Assembly (NCBI GenBank): GCA_036924285.1
Contig: JAYKYS010000018.1
Coordinates: forward strand, 2,604,001-2,668,000
Source: Asterella californica
Lineage: Eukaryota > Streptophyta > Marchantiopsida > Marchantiales > Aytoniaceae
Length of the DNA stretch: 64,000 bases
Direction of reading: 5' to 3'
This document shows, one piece after another, positions 31,885 to 43,045 of this stretch. Position 1 is the stretch's first letter, and every line of letters begins with the position of its first letter. The translations under genes were made by a program, and so were the position numbers. A model generated the notes under the pieces. That model was not told the DNA's origin. It saw only the letters and a program-made list of their open reading frames with translations, and made no database searches.

Positions 31885-33547
31885 ATGGCACCTCCAAGGT
31901 CAGTGACAAGAAGGTGGGCATTTAGAGCTGGATTTCTACTAGTTATGTGCACAGCAATTTGCAATGCACAGCTATCGGAGTCGTTCTATAACGCAACTTG
32001 CCCACAAGTGCTGTCTTTAGTGAAAGCCAAGGTTGATGGATTTATTGCTGCCGATAGAGGTATAGCTGGAGGATTCCTGCGGCTGCAATTTCATGACTGC
32101 TTCGTCCGGGTAAGTATTCAGCAGCAAAATATTCTGGCTTTTCTCTTTCGGTTGGCTTCTACTAGACCCTGTTTACGGTCGAATATTTTTTCAGCTTTGC
32201 TCCCTTCGAAACATTCCCGCACGCTTTCGTAACCACCAAGATGTCCTTCAGAGGAGATGCATGGGTTATGGGGACAAAGCTTGGAGCTCCATCCAAAGGT
32301 GTGAACTTTAGATTGACAACCTCCATCATTCTCCGTTACACATTCTAGCACTTCATGCCCTAGAACAGGTACCCCACGCAGTCTTTGCATAACATCCAGA
32401 AGCAGCTATCCAGTGAAGTCAAGGAACTCATCCAGTCCTCTAAGTCTGCTCAGAAATCTCAAACCTCGCACTTTTATGCATCTTATAACTTTTGTTTTCT
32501 CTGAATGCAGGGCTGTGATGGGTCTGTTCTCCTGCGTTCCCCTAATAATACAGCAGAGATGGATGCTGTCCCAAATTTGGGTTCTGTCAGAGGATTGAGT
32601 CAGATGGACGAAGTGAAGGCAGTTGTTGAAGCTGCCTGCCCGGGGACCGTGTCGTGTGCAGACATCTTGACTCTAGTTGCCCGTGATGCGACGTTAGCAG
32701 TAAGTTGCTCTTCGCGAGCCTAATTAATATTGACAGAGTATTGGATGATAAGTGCTGTCGATGTTGAGGCTGAGTGTTTGAGCGTGCTCTTACATCATTT
32801 TATACAGATTGGAGGGCCAACCTGGCCAGTGCCTCTAGGTCGCAGAGATGGCTTAGTATCTTCGAGGGCAGAGGCTCTTGCCAGTATACCGTCACCTCAG
32901 GACAACTTTGGCGAGCTTGTCCGAAATTTTGCTGGAGTTGGGCTCTCAGTTCAAGACCTGGTTATGCTCTCAGGTATATTCAGACTACCAAGCTTGCATG
33001 TCAGTTGCATGCAGAGAACGAACTGTAGAGAAATGAGCCGGAGTGTACGTCAGATGGTTGTGCTATTCATACGGATTAGTCCAGTGTGACCTCGCTGTTT
33101 AACAACCGACACTGACACCACCACAATGTCTGTCCAGGTGCACACACAATAGGGCGATCTCATTGTGCACCGGTTATGAGGCGCTTGTACAATTTCACTG
33201 GAGTAGCTGGATCCATGGATCCATCGATTGACCCAACATTTGCGAAAACTCTTATGCTTCAATGCCCACAAAACAAGGCCACAAATATTATTGCCATGGA
33301 TACTACGAACGGGACCTTTGATAGCATATTTTATAACGATCTCCTGGCCAACAGAGGAATATTTACGTCAGATGCAACCCTTCTAAGCAATCCTTTTTCT
33401 TTTGCAATTATAAATTCATCAGCGCAAACACCTTCTTTCTTCCTTAGCAACTTTGCTGCGGCTATGGTAAGAATGGGAAACATAAGTGTGTTGACAGGAT
33501 CTGCCGGCGAAGTTCGCTTGAACTGTAGTAGGATCAATAACAGTTGA
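31885..33547 (+). CDS. Class III secretory peroxidase, 4 exons, 329 residues
   Basis: Haem peroxidase (EC 1.11.1.7) that uses H2O2 to oxidise phenolics and other wall or apoplast substrates. Exons 31885-32109, 32511-32699, 32808-32973 and 33138-33547; all introns are GT-AG (gtaagt, gtaagt, gtatat donors) and the joined frame is open. Residues 1-28 look like a signal peptide, with the mature chain starting QLSESFYNATCP. Distal site RLQFHDCFVR has Arg66 and His70; proximal His196 lies in AHTIGRSHC. All eight conserved Cys are present (39, 72, 77, 118, 124, 203, 236, 323), fitting the four standard disulfides. The SIFYNDLLANRGIFTSD motif is intact, with several Asn-X-Ser/Thr sites. The ATG sits in CACCATGG; upstream in-frame codons lack support. 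Three introns at these places is the classic gene structure. It is the only confident host gene here and shows no damage. Confidence 0.95.
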
Positions 33548-35270
33548 AAGGCCATCTCAAAAGGTGCGAGACAATTTACAAAAAGCTTTTGTTTGTGTGT
33601 ATCAGTTCTGAAGTCCGTCAGGATCTGTTTCAGTTTTCTTTACATCATTCATGGTGCCGCTCGCAGAAACTCACTCTCAAGTATCATCTAAGCATTTACA
33701 GAGCGTGAACGCTGCAGACAGAGAGTAGGCTTGCTCTAGGTACAGTTCTCCACCTGAGATATGTGCCCAATTTACATCGTCGCCATAATGCTCGACTTGT
33801 TCTCAAAGGAAGTTATCTTGTATGCCCGCTGACCACATTCGGAAGACATTCAACTTCCGCATCTGAAGAGGTAAGAGCATGAGAAGAGCATCTCCTAGAG
33901 AGTTCACTCCAACTTAAGCTGAAAACAAAGCCTTTTCTAGCGCTTCTGGATGGTGCAGAGAACATCACGATCAACTATTCTCGTCAGAAGTCAAAGTCAA
34001 GTAACCTCAGGAATGGGAGCAAGTATAAACTGCTTATACTTGACGAGCTGACTGGGACAAGTTAGTTCCATCTTGGAGGACGGTAAAATTCTCAAGTACC
34101 ATTACTGAAGGTGCTGCTGAACGTCAGCGGGAAGGTCCGCCGGTAATGTAGGTCATTACAAAATCTCGCCTCTGGGTTTTTGCATTTATGCTCTATCTTA
34201 GACGCACAGATCACTTCGTCATCTCAGGTGAAATGGGTTCTCGTTATGTGGTGGTAGATGAGACAGTGGACTTGTTGTCTTGGCATATTCTCGGTCTACT
34301 TTGTTTTCTTCGGTTGTCTCGGTACTTCCTGTTTCGTATATGTAATCTGTGCGTTATCCTTAACTGCAGATAGACTGTTCTTTAAATTATTTCCGATTCA
34401 ATGACTCTTGCAAGTGCTATCTATCACAGAAAGTAGATTTACTGTGAACATACTGCGTAGCTAATTGTTGTAAAGAAAGAAAACACCACAATATCATAAC
34501 AAGAAGCTAGAATACAGAGACATATAGTAAGAATGGCAAGTTTAACATATTGTTGTAAACACATTGGCACTGAGCGAGATTACATGATGGTAGTGACGCG
34601 GTGCTGAATCGGTTTCGTGAGTACAATGAAAGATTCTGGATTACACGACTTCAAGCATGCATTTTGTGGGCGAGAAAATTACTCATTAACAATTGCCTGC
34701 CGTAGACCTTTCGACCATGGACCCTTCACCCTGGCTGCAGGTTATAGAAACAAGAATAGGAATGCTGTGCAGGGGCAGCAGCATACGGCTGCAGAAAGCC
34801 CCACAGCGAAAAGAGGCCTAAAAAGAAAAACCAAAAAAAAAGAAACAAGAATCGGTTGGGAAGGAGAACACAAAGCAGAAGAGGACTATCTGAGGACGGG
34901 GAAACTTACCAAAGTAGTAAGACAACATACCATCGAGGACATTCGTCCCCTGCTTCAGCTAGGAACGATTTGACTAGATCATCGTCCGAAGAGACTTTGT
35001 CAGGCTGACCCAAAGAGAGTTGGACAACAAGGCAGCTGCTTTAGGTTTCGATTCCAGGCGACTAAATCTTGTAAACAGGTCCGATGGTATCAGCTTTCTC
35101 ACTAAATAGATTTGTTCTTGAGGGTACAGTGTCTTCGTCCCATCTTGACACAGAGTTCAGACCTTACTCTGCTGGTTCATCTTATTCATCCTGGTGTCAA
35201 TCGGATACTTCCTATAACTTGAGCCTAGCACCTGGAGTAGGGGGTTCCTCTAAGGTAGGTCTTGAAGCCA

Positions 35271-35318
35271 GGTTATTACGGGTACATTCTCGTTAAAGGG
35301 AATGTACCCATAATAACC
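35271..35318. repeat. 19-bp inverted repeat, one mismatch
   Basis: Arms ggttattacgggtacattc and gaatgtacccataataacc pair except at one position, around a 10-nt loop. Confidence 0.75.
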
Positions 35319-35688
35319 AGAGATGGCTTTTCTGATTCCTCCATCTCTGTCTTATGACGAAAAACCCTACCGATAGCCTCTTTCTCGGTCTTAATCATTT
35401 CGAGTTCAGACTTGTTCCAGAGAACCCAGAATTCCTTCAATTTTCTTCGCCCAAGTCCTGCTTGTTTAACTGGCCGATCCTGAACTAAACTGGTAAAAAA
35501 CCTTCTTTGGATATCTGCTGGATGCCGCAGTAGTTTCTCCAGTTGCCATCGCCACTTGAGCTTCGCCTACACCAAGAGTCATAAGTGTGGTTCGCCTACA
35601 AGAAGAGTCAAAAGTACCACACGAAGAATGCGGTACTGATAAATGGTCAAAACATCGTATCTTATCGATATAGATCATGAAGTGGCTC

Positions 35689-35831
35689 AAGGATGCCCTC
35701 TCTCACCCTAAACCCTAAACCCTTCCTCAACGGTTTGTGGAAATGGGTGTACCCGTAACTTTATCAAGGCTGCCCTCTCTCAAACATTTTCCTCAACGGT
35801 CTGTGGGAACGGGTGTACCCGTAACTTTATC
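35689..35831 (+). repeat. Tandem duplication; first unit carries CCCTAAA repeats
   Basis: Units 35689-35765 (77 bp) and 35766-35831 (66 bp) share aagg(a/c)tgccctctctca, cctcaacggt and gggtgtacccgtaactttatc. The first unit has an extra CCCTAAACCCTAAACCC (35706-35722), the Arabidopsis-type telomere unit or telo-box. Confidence 0.75.
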
Positions 35832-36673
35832 GACCGGAGCCATTCGGATACCAGCATTGATGTTAGCAGACGACTTAGCTTGTCCGGAGACTAGCAACGT
35901 CTTCTGCGAAGTGTTCCCAGATATTTATTTGGTTGCACCCTCTAGTTCTTCGATTTTCTTTCTCACTCTGATTTGTTGAGCGTTTTTTGGGTGCGTTCCA
36001 TGAGAGTCTGCCGGTCACTCTTTTTACATGGATGCTCGCATGGCAGCCTTCTTCAGACCATGGTTACATTCCTTTCATCTAGACAAAGTTATAGCATTTC
36101 GAAGAGTTATCGTATCATTACTAATTTTACACCTGAAAGTTGTCAAGAACGAACTCTTTAAATATCCAAGTTTCAAATATTTCGTAATATTTTACAAAAT
36201 TGAAGAACAGACACAAGTCGTCTATAAACTGCACCCCAAAATCTTTCATCCAATCTCTGAACTCAAACCTAAAACAAGAACCTCTGGAGCATCACAAGAA
36301 CATCATGTCATCCTAAACTCCTGAATACTCTATGTATCAACATCAACTGCAATATCATCGTCGTATCAATGCTGTCGCTCAATACATCACTAGTCCAAAT
36401 GAGCGTCGTGAGTGCAATCCACGTAGCTAACGATATAGAAAATACAACTCGATGTCAACACTAAAATCGCATCATCATCATCAATCAGTGAACAACTAGA
36501 TGGTCAGATCATCCGAACCCAAATGAGGTTCGTGAATGCAGCTCATGTAATTAGCGATATAGAGAGACCTGTATCCAAAACCTGAAGTATGACACGACAC
36601 GACACGTGGACCGACTCCTATCTGAAATTCAGACTTCAATGCTTGTCGCTCCAAAGACACTCATGAGAAAGAC

Positions 36674-37144
36674 AAGCTAGGTCCCAGCTTACGGGCTTTT
36701 GGCATCATTTCAGATCTCCATTTTCATCGCATAGATGGGTAGAGCTCCTTGTCAACTTTCCATAGGCACTTCGTCTACTTCGTTTGGACACCTAATGGAG
36801 AAGTTACAAGACTCGAAAGATGGAGAAAACAAGCTAGGCTCCAGCTTACAGACTTTTGGCACAACTTCGGATCTTCGCTTTCATCGCATCAGTGGATAGA
36901 GCTCTTTGTCAGCACTCCATAGGCACTTCGTCTACTTTGTTTGGACGCCTAGTGGAGGAGTTACAAGACTCGAAAGATGGAGAAAACAAGCTAGGCCCCA
37001 GCTTACGGACTTTTGGCACAATTTTGGATCTCCACTTTCATCGCATCAATGGGTAGAGCTCGTTGTCAGCTTTTCATAGGCACTTTGTTTACTTTGTTTG
37101 GACGTCTAGTGAAGAAGTTATGCGATTCAAAAGAAAGAAAAATC
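36674..37144 (+). repeat. 157-bp tandem repeat, three units, in E2 LTR
   Basis: Units start at aagctag in 36674, 36831 and 36988, with the next unit start at 37145, giving an exact 157-bp period. Each contains cagctta, ggacttttggca, tttcatcgca, gatagagctc, aggcacttcgt and ggagttacaagactcgaaag. The same array occurs in the 3' LTR (about 54495-54965). Confidence 0.85.
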
Positions 37145-38215
37145 AAGCTAAGCCTTAGTTTACTTGCTGACTGAGTATTTGAGGCTTCAGACGTTATATC
37201 AAAGACGCAAGGGGCCTGTTTCATTATTATTGAGAGAACTTCGTACGTACAGAGACTGTAACAAGGGGGCAGCTTAGGGGCTAGCTTGTACTTGCGCCCT
37301 ATCGATGGACGGTTTGGAGATTTGAGAAGTCTAATACACGCTCGCAAGGTGTCATTGGGTTCAGATCTGTGCAGGCTACACACAGGTTAAGACGGTTTGG
37401 GAAGAGACGGATCGAGAGATGTGTACTGTGAGAAATTGAGACGCAGGAGGGAGATTGGGAGATTTCAATTATCTATGAAGGAGAGTTAGACCGTTCGGGC
37501 CGTTTCGGAGTCCAAACTTGCTGTCATTGGATCCATTGGGATCAGAACACCGAGTTCTACAGGAAATTGAAGACGATACCAAGTTTCATCGGGTGGTTTA
37601 GGAGTTCTGAGTGAAATTGGCTCGCAGGGAAATGCTTGCGTCAGGTTTTTCATCGCCTGCGATCTAAAATTGAGTTGTTCTTCGCGATCGGTGTGCCAAG
37701 CTCTTCGTTCTTGGTGCTTACGCGTCAAAGAGTCTTCATCTACGCATAGGAGAAGACAATACGTGGATTGGATTGTTGGTTTGGGTGAGGTGAGCGAGTT
37801 TGAGCCGTAGGGAGTCCATTTACTTCAGTTTTTTGCAACCTGTGACCAAATTTCTTGCGTGGTTTTGCAAAGGGAACTCCAAACTACTTGTTTGGAGTCT
37901 CGTTGGGTTCGTGATAGCTAGATCTATCTACCACGGAAGACGGATATCAGTTTAGACGATCCGTTTGTGCGGTGTGTGCGATTTTAAGTCACAGGGAGGA
38001 GTTTTTGAAGGTTCGGTCACATGCGACAAAAAATCAGCGATATCTCGGCTGTTGGGAGTCGGATCTGAAGGTTTCTTGGGTAAACGGAGTCAGCGGAGGA
38101 GACCCTATCGACATCTGAAGTCCGTTCGGCGAAAGGAGGAAGTTCTGAGATAGGTCTTTTTCGGTTTCTTCGCTACGGGTTTTGCTCTTTCGAGTTTGTT
38201 AGAGTTCTGGTTGGC

Positions 38216-38223
38216 TATATATA
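38216..38223 (+). promoter_or_regulatory. TATA-like motif in E2 LTR
   Basis: tatatata about 400 bp before the LTR end; the other LTR has tatata at the matching place. A second tatatatc at 38491 is an alternative. Confidence 0.35.
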
Positions 38224-38620
38224 GCTTATGATAGCTAGTTTTGGCCAAGAGCTTGTACATGGATGTGGTTTGGACTTGGGTTTGGATCGCATGATACTGC
38301 TGTGGCTCTGTTTGTTAGCAAAGAGAAGTTTCTCTTACTTTGAGTTACGCTTCGGTGGTTTTGGGTCAGGGTTGTGATTCAAGGGTTGTTTTTAGGGGCT
38401 TTTGAAGCAAGTTACAGACCGCTCTGGTCAGTCTCTCAGTTCTGTGCTCTTAGGAGAAAGAACCGGCAGTGTACATACATTTGGAGTTGGTATATATCGT
38501 AGCATTTGTTTTCGTGGTTGTTTTTCTCTATCTTGTCTCTGTTTCAGCACACAGCATCTCCACAGTCATGAACCTCGCGTTTTCCTAGACATCCTTCACG
38601 CAATATCTAACACGATACGA

Positions 38621-38636
38621 TAGTGAACTCGACGTG
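38621..38636 (+). other. E2 primer-binding-site candidate
   Basis: TAGTGAACTCGACGTG, 3 bases after the LTR, matching E1 TGGTGAACTCGAAGTG at the same place with three differences. Confidence 0.4.
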
Positions 38637-38693
38637 AAGGTCTGGGGTGGAGATTTCTTCTGTGTGTGAACTTTGAAGAAGAGATTGGCAGTC

Positions 38694-40593
38694 ATGAGTG
38701 GGGATGGGAAAGGTGATGGAGATGGAGCTAGTGGTTTAGGTGGGTTGCCGAAGGTGCAGTTGGATCCGGCGACTGCATCGATGTTCCAAGCTTTCACTAT
38801 GTTCTTACGGCAGCGGAAGGAAGTTTTGGCAACAAAGGCGCTACAAGCGGTGGTCAGCAAGGTTGACCAGTTTGATGGAAGAGATGTCTCAAGATATCTG
38901 AGACATTATGTGAAGGAGATGGAGCTGAACCGGGTCTTAGAAGATGAGATGATTGAGATGTTTGAGTTGGCAGCAGCTCCAGAGATTAGGGATCATGTTA
39001 AAATACTAACGAAGCATTTTAACAAGGATTGAGAGACGTTTGCTCGTGCCTTGATGGATGAGTACTTCTTGGAGGACTCTAATCGAGTCACCAAGAAGTC
39101 ATTCTTGGAGTGGGTTGAGCAACCAAGGAAGGGTTTATAAGCTACTGAGTTGCTCAGAGAGTTTGAGAAGCAGATTTCACGGCTGACCAGGATGGAGAAG
39201 TTGACGTTGCAGTCTAACAAGACAGAGCTATTTCTTAGGGCTGCAGATGAGAAGTTGTAGGAGAAGCTAGAGATACTTCTGGGAAGATCAAGAAGAGGAC
39301 GATGGATTGACCAGTAGCTGGAAGAAGGTTGAGGAAGCTGTTGATCTGCTTACCAAGAGAGAGCGGAGATGAGAGAAAGTTCCCGTTAGGAGACTGACAC
39401 CAACACCAACTACTGTAGCACCTGTTTCTGTAGTCCGACCAGTGATTCCTGTTGCTAGACAGGTAGTACCAGTTGCTCCAGCTGTTCCAGCTGTTCAGGC
39501 ACCTGTGGTATCTCTGAAGAAGGATGATTCAAACTTTGAGGAGATTTTACGTGGAATGCGAGACCTGCAGATCAAGCTCACAAGATTGGAAGAGAAGGGA
39601 TCTACAAGCGAAGCAAGACCGGTTGAGAAGCAAGGCTGGATCCAGCGGTGTATCTGATGCGATGGTACTGATCATCCGCGTAGAGATTGCAAGGAGTTCA
39701 CTGATATTTTGCAGCAAGGAGTGATCTTCTGGAAGGATGGGAAGGTAGCGTTGAGGGGTATTGGTGCACTTCTTCAGACCAACTTTGGTAGGGGAGGGAT
39801 GAAGAAGTTGTTTGAGGACCACCTATCAGTGCAAGCAGTTGCAATGGTGGAAGCTGGAACTTATGGCACAAGAGCTGAGGATCAAGCTGAGAGAGGTTTT
39901 AACGGGCAAGTTGAGCCAAGTGGATTGTGGTCATCTGCCATCTCCATGAAACAGAAAGAGAAGATGACACGTGAGATGTTGCTGAGAACAGTTGCTACGA
40001 TCCGGAAGGATAATGGATGAGATGATCCGATAGAAGCTCTATCGGTGCATGCTTACATCGCCAAGAACCAACACGAAGCGTTGTTGGAAGAGAAGAGAAG
40101 GCGAGATTCAGAGGGTTCAGGGGAAGGAACTTCTTCAAAGAGACAGACTCAAGGGGAGAAGGTTCATCAAGAGCTTCGAGATGCAGGAGCTCAAGATCTA
40201 CCGATGGATGATGCTCCTTCTCCATCGAAAGAGAGAGCAAAGGAGTTTCAGAAGGAGAAGGGTAAGCCGGCTGCATACAAACTACAGTCGGACATCGAGG
40301 CTTCAACAGACTTGAAGGGAGTCTTGGAAGATCGCATTCTGAATGCGAAGGTGGAGTTTACCTTGAGGGAAGTGTTGGACATTGCTAAGCGTGAGTTTCA
40401 TGATGTCATCATCGATGTCATCAAACGGAAACGACAGATTACGGATGAGACTGGTTTATTACATGCCCTGGATACTATGATGTCTGTGGATGAGGAGAGA
40501 GAGCTTACAAAGTGCAATGTTTATTCTCCAGAGGAAGAAAGAGATCGAAGACGCAGGGTGCATTTTGAGGATGAAGAGGAGAATGGGAAGTAG
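38694..40593 (+). pseudogene. E2 gag (capsid, zinc knuckle)
   Basis: Structural gag. From the ATG at 38694: MSGDGKGDGDGASGLGG, QLDPATASMFQAF, LATKALQAVVSKVDQFDGRD, EMELNRVLEDEMIEMFELAA (capsid), then a Pro/Val/Ala linker (39400-39510), a CX2CX4HX4C zinc knuckle (39645-39690), FGRGGMK (39788) and a charged stretch with KAAYKLQSDIE-like and TLREVLDIAKREFHDVIIDV motifs shared with E3. Stops at 39030 (TGA where E3 has Trp), about 39138 (TAA), 39257 (TAG), 39655 (TGA in the zinc knuckle where E3 has Trp) and 40018 (TGA), plus a frame change near 39285. Nearly all look like single C-to-T or G-to-A changes. Confidence 0.85.
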
Positions 40594-41100
40594 AGCTCAA
40601 GTCATTACAGCCACAGTCACTGGGCTCGAGCTACAACGGAGACGTTGGTGAGAATCAGAGACTTGGATGAGCCGGTGGTTGCTCTGATCGATCATGGATC
40701 AAAAATCAACATCATGTCGCAGGAGCTGTACAAGAGGAAGAAGTGGCCGATCGACACAGAGCATAGGTGGGTCATAAGAGCAGCCAACAACACAAGAGGA
40801 GACTTGTATGGAGCTTGTCTAGACATCAGAGTGCGCGTAGGTGATGTTGCTATCGAGCAAAACTTCTTTGTTCAAGAAGCAACATCATACCCGCTCATTC
40901 TTGGTCAACCTTTCATCATAACAACTCGGATGGAGACAAAGGTACTGGACGACGGATCTGCTTATGCTAGGATCCGAAGTCAAGATGAGAAGAGAGCGGT
41001 ACAGTTCTTGACTGTATCGTCCAGTCACGAGCGCAACCGAGATCGTTTGAGGGAGAAACCGCTTCCAAGGGTGAGTGAAGAGTTCAAAGATTTTCGTTGA
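40594..41100 (+). pseudogene. E2 aspartic protease (DHGS active site)
   Basis: Retropepsin-like domain that matures the polyprotein, in the same frame as gag (one TAG between). It shows VRIRDLDEPVVALIDHGSKI (DHGS at 40690-40701), WVIRAANNTRG, GACLDIRVRVGDVAIEQNFF, SYPLILGQPFI (the ILG flap-side motif) and METKVLDDGSAYARI. The active-site triplet is Asp-His-Gly rather than Asp-Thr/Ser-Gly; E3 has the same. The frame ends at 41100, overlapping the next pol frame. Confidence 0.8.
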
Positions 41101-42218
41101 ATACCACTATAGAGCGGGATTGTGGTGGTGCGCAAGAGAAGGTACTCTCGCTTGATGGAGATAGTGTTTTTTGTACAAGGTTTGTTGGGTTTTCAGAGTG
41201 TGGGATTGCTATTTACAAGAAGGTGGAAGAGTTGAGAAGAAAAGAACAAAAACATTTGCGTGATGTTGAGTTGATGTTGAAAGAGTTGGGTGAGCTAGAA
41301 GGGGATGAATGGATTTCTGGTGTTTATGAAGAGGATGGGTTGGAAGATCCTTTGCGAGAGATCATGTCTATTGGATGGGTGGATATGGATAAGGTCGTGC
41401 AGATTCATTCAAGGGAGGTCTATTCGGTGATCGAATCACTCCGTGCACCGGAGAGTCGAGTTGAGACAAGATACAAGACAGTGGATAAGAAGATAAAGTC
41501 AGTTGCTGGTCCTTTGCCGAAAGACACTAACCAACAGATGGATCGAGCTTCAAGGGAGAAGAGTTTGAGAGATCCTGCAATGATAGGACACAAGTTCACA
41601 GAGAAGACCCTTGAAGAGCTGAAGATGGGATCTGATGGGTCTCTTCTACCAAAAGAGAGGATGTGCTTCAAGGAGATGCTTTCACGACATGGGAAAGCAT
41701 TTGCTTTTGAGCCACATGAGATTGGGTGTGTAGACCCGTACGTTGTTACCCCGATGGTTATCTTCACGGTATCGCATGTGCCATGGAACCTGAGACCAAT
41801 TCCAGTATCGCGAGCTCACTTGCCCAAACTAGTGGAGTTGCTGAAGGAGAAGATGCGGATGAAGATCTTGGAGCCGTCATTTGCACCGTATTCGAGCAGA
41901 TGGTTTACAGTGTCTAAAAAGAATGAGTCGCTGCGGTTCATCCAAGACATGCAACCGGTGAACGCAGTAACAATCAGAAATGCTAGGGTGGGACCGATTG
42001 TGGAAGAGTTTGCTGAAGCGTTTGCAGGAAGAGCAATTTACTCAATGAGAGATCTTTACTCAGGGTATGATCAGTTTCAACTAGTGGAGGAGAGCAGAAG
42101 CTTCACGACAATGAGGACACCTTTGGGGTTGGTTAAGATGTGTACCTTACCACAAGGAGCTACCAACTCGGTAGCACACATGATGAACAAGATGAATCGA
42201 GTTCTAAGAGACTTCAGG
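41082..42218 (+). pseudogene. E2 reverse transcriptase, palm and fingers, catalytic box deleted
   Basis: Gypsy RT in the -1 frame relative to protease, open from before 41097. It shows GCVDPYVVTPMVIFTVSHVP, HLPKLVELLKEKMRMKILEP, SSRWFTVSKKNESLRFIQD, IYSMRDLYSGYDQFQL, TTMRTPLGLVKMCTLPQGAT and NSVAHMMNKMNRVLRDF. Just there about 90 bp present in E3 are missing, so the segment carrying the Asp-Asp box is gone and the frame shifts. Confidence 0.85.
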
Positions 42219-43045
42219 GAGGGTGTCGGCGATACATCACCGATCATATCGCAGACTGTGAGAAGATCTTATCTCGACTTGAGGAAGTTCATCTTACGCT
42301 GTCAGGTGCGAAGTCTACATTTGGGATTAGAGAGGTTTTGATCATTGGTCATTTGTGTGGATCGTTTGGTCGGAAGTCAGATCCGAACAAGGTGGATGCG
42401 ATTGGAAGGATGAAAGAGGTTTGCAACTCGCTGACAAAAGTAAGAAGATTTTTGGGTGCTTGTGTATTCTATCACATTTGGATTCTTCATTATGCGCATG
42501 TGACGGATCCGTTGTATGGACTGTTGCATAAAGGTCATAAGTTCAGATGGGAGGAAGAGCATACTGATGCGATAAGGAAGCTGAAGTCTTTACTATCATC
42601 TCCTCCAGTTCTGGGAAGGATTGATTACAGGTGCTAGGCCGGTGGTTCTTACTGTGGATACAAGTCCAGTTGCAATTGGATGAGCAGTCGGACAGGATGA
42701 TGAGGATGGAGACAGATTTGCGGTTAGGTTCAGAGCGAAGGTGTTAAGGGCTCGACAACGTGCTTACCCGCAAGTGAAGAGAGAACTGTGGGGTATTGTT
42801 TCAGCTATGAAAACTGAGAAAGAGTATTTGATTGGAGCAGTAGTGGTGGTTGAAACTGATTGCTTGCCGTTGTTAGGGATGATCATGAATTGTTCAACTC
42901 CTGATATTGCGATGTTACGATAGATCGCATATATCAAGTCGTTGAACTCGGAGTTTAGACATATCGTAGGAAAGGATAATCCAATGACGGATATGTTATC
43001 TCGAGCTCGGTATGATGGGGAGGATGAGATGGTTGAAGATATTGA
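42215..43045 (+). pseudogene. E2 RT thumb and RNase H
   Basis: In a shifted frame: GGCRRYITDHIADCEKILSR, VHLTLSGAKSTFGIREVLII, GHLCGSFG, VRRFLGACVFYHIWI, then RNase H with TVDTSP (catalytic Asp), YPQVKRELWGIVSAMKT (Glu), VVETDCLPLLGMI (Asp). Stops and shifts at about 42637, 42681 (TGA for Trp) and 42921 (TAG for Trp). Confidence 0.8.

Larger units (their letters stand above)
33548..36589. other. Intergenic stretch downstream of the peroxidase
   Basis: Contains the peroxidase 3' flank without a clear AATAAA. A 118-codon frame at 34617-34973 is Lys/Arg-rich with no known motif and I do not call it a gene. Repeats noted: an inverted repeat (35271-35318), a tandem duplication with telomere-like motif (35689-35831), and a loose direct repeat of about 125 bp (36391-36550) around cgtgagtgcaatcc / cgtgaatgcagctc. 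Confidence 0.5.
36590..38617 (+). repeat. E2 5' LTR
   Basis: Starts TGACACGACACGACACGTGG and ends AACACGATA. It aligns along its length with 54418-56453; in one 120-bp comparison (36841-36960 versus 54661-54780) I count 5 differences, mostly transitions. Contains three 157-bp subrepeats near its start and TATA-like motifs tatatata at 38216-38223 and 38491-38498. Confidence 0.85.

Noticed and set aside
32118..32390. 90-codon minus-strand frame in peroxidase intron 1
   Set aside because: Overlaps intron and exon edge on the opposite strand, no motif; a shadow frame.
34617..34973. 118-codon Lys/Arg-rich frame downstream of the peroxidase
   Set aside because: No known motif, no splice context, low-complexity basic stretch; not supported as a gene.
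35706..35722. Interstitial telomere tract
   Set aside because: Only two and a half CCCTAAA units; compatible with a promoter telo-box or chance, so not called a telomeric repeat.
41085..41100. Classical slippery heptamer at the protease/RT overlap
   Set aside because: No X XXY YYZ heptamer in the gag frame; only a T-run is shared, so I report the register, not a slip site.
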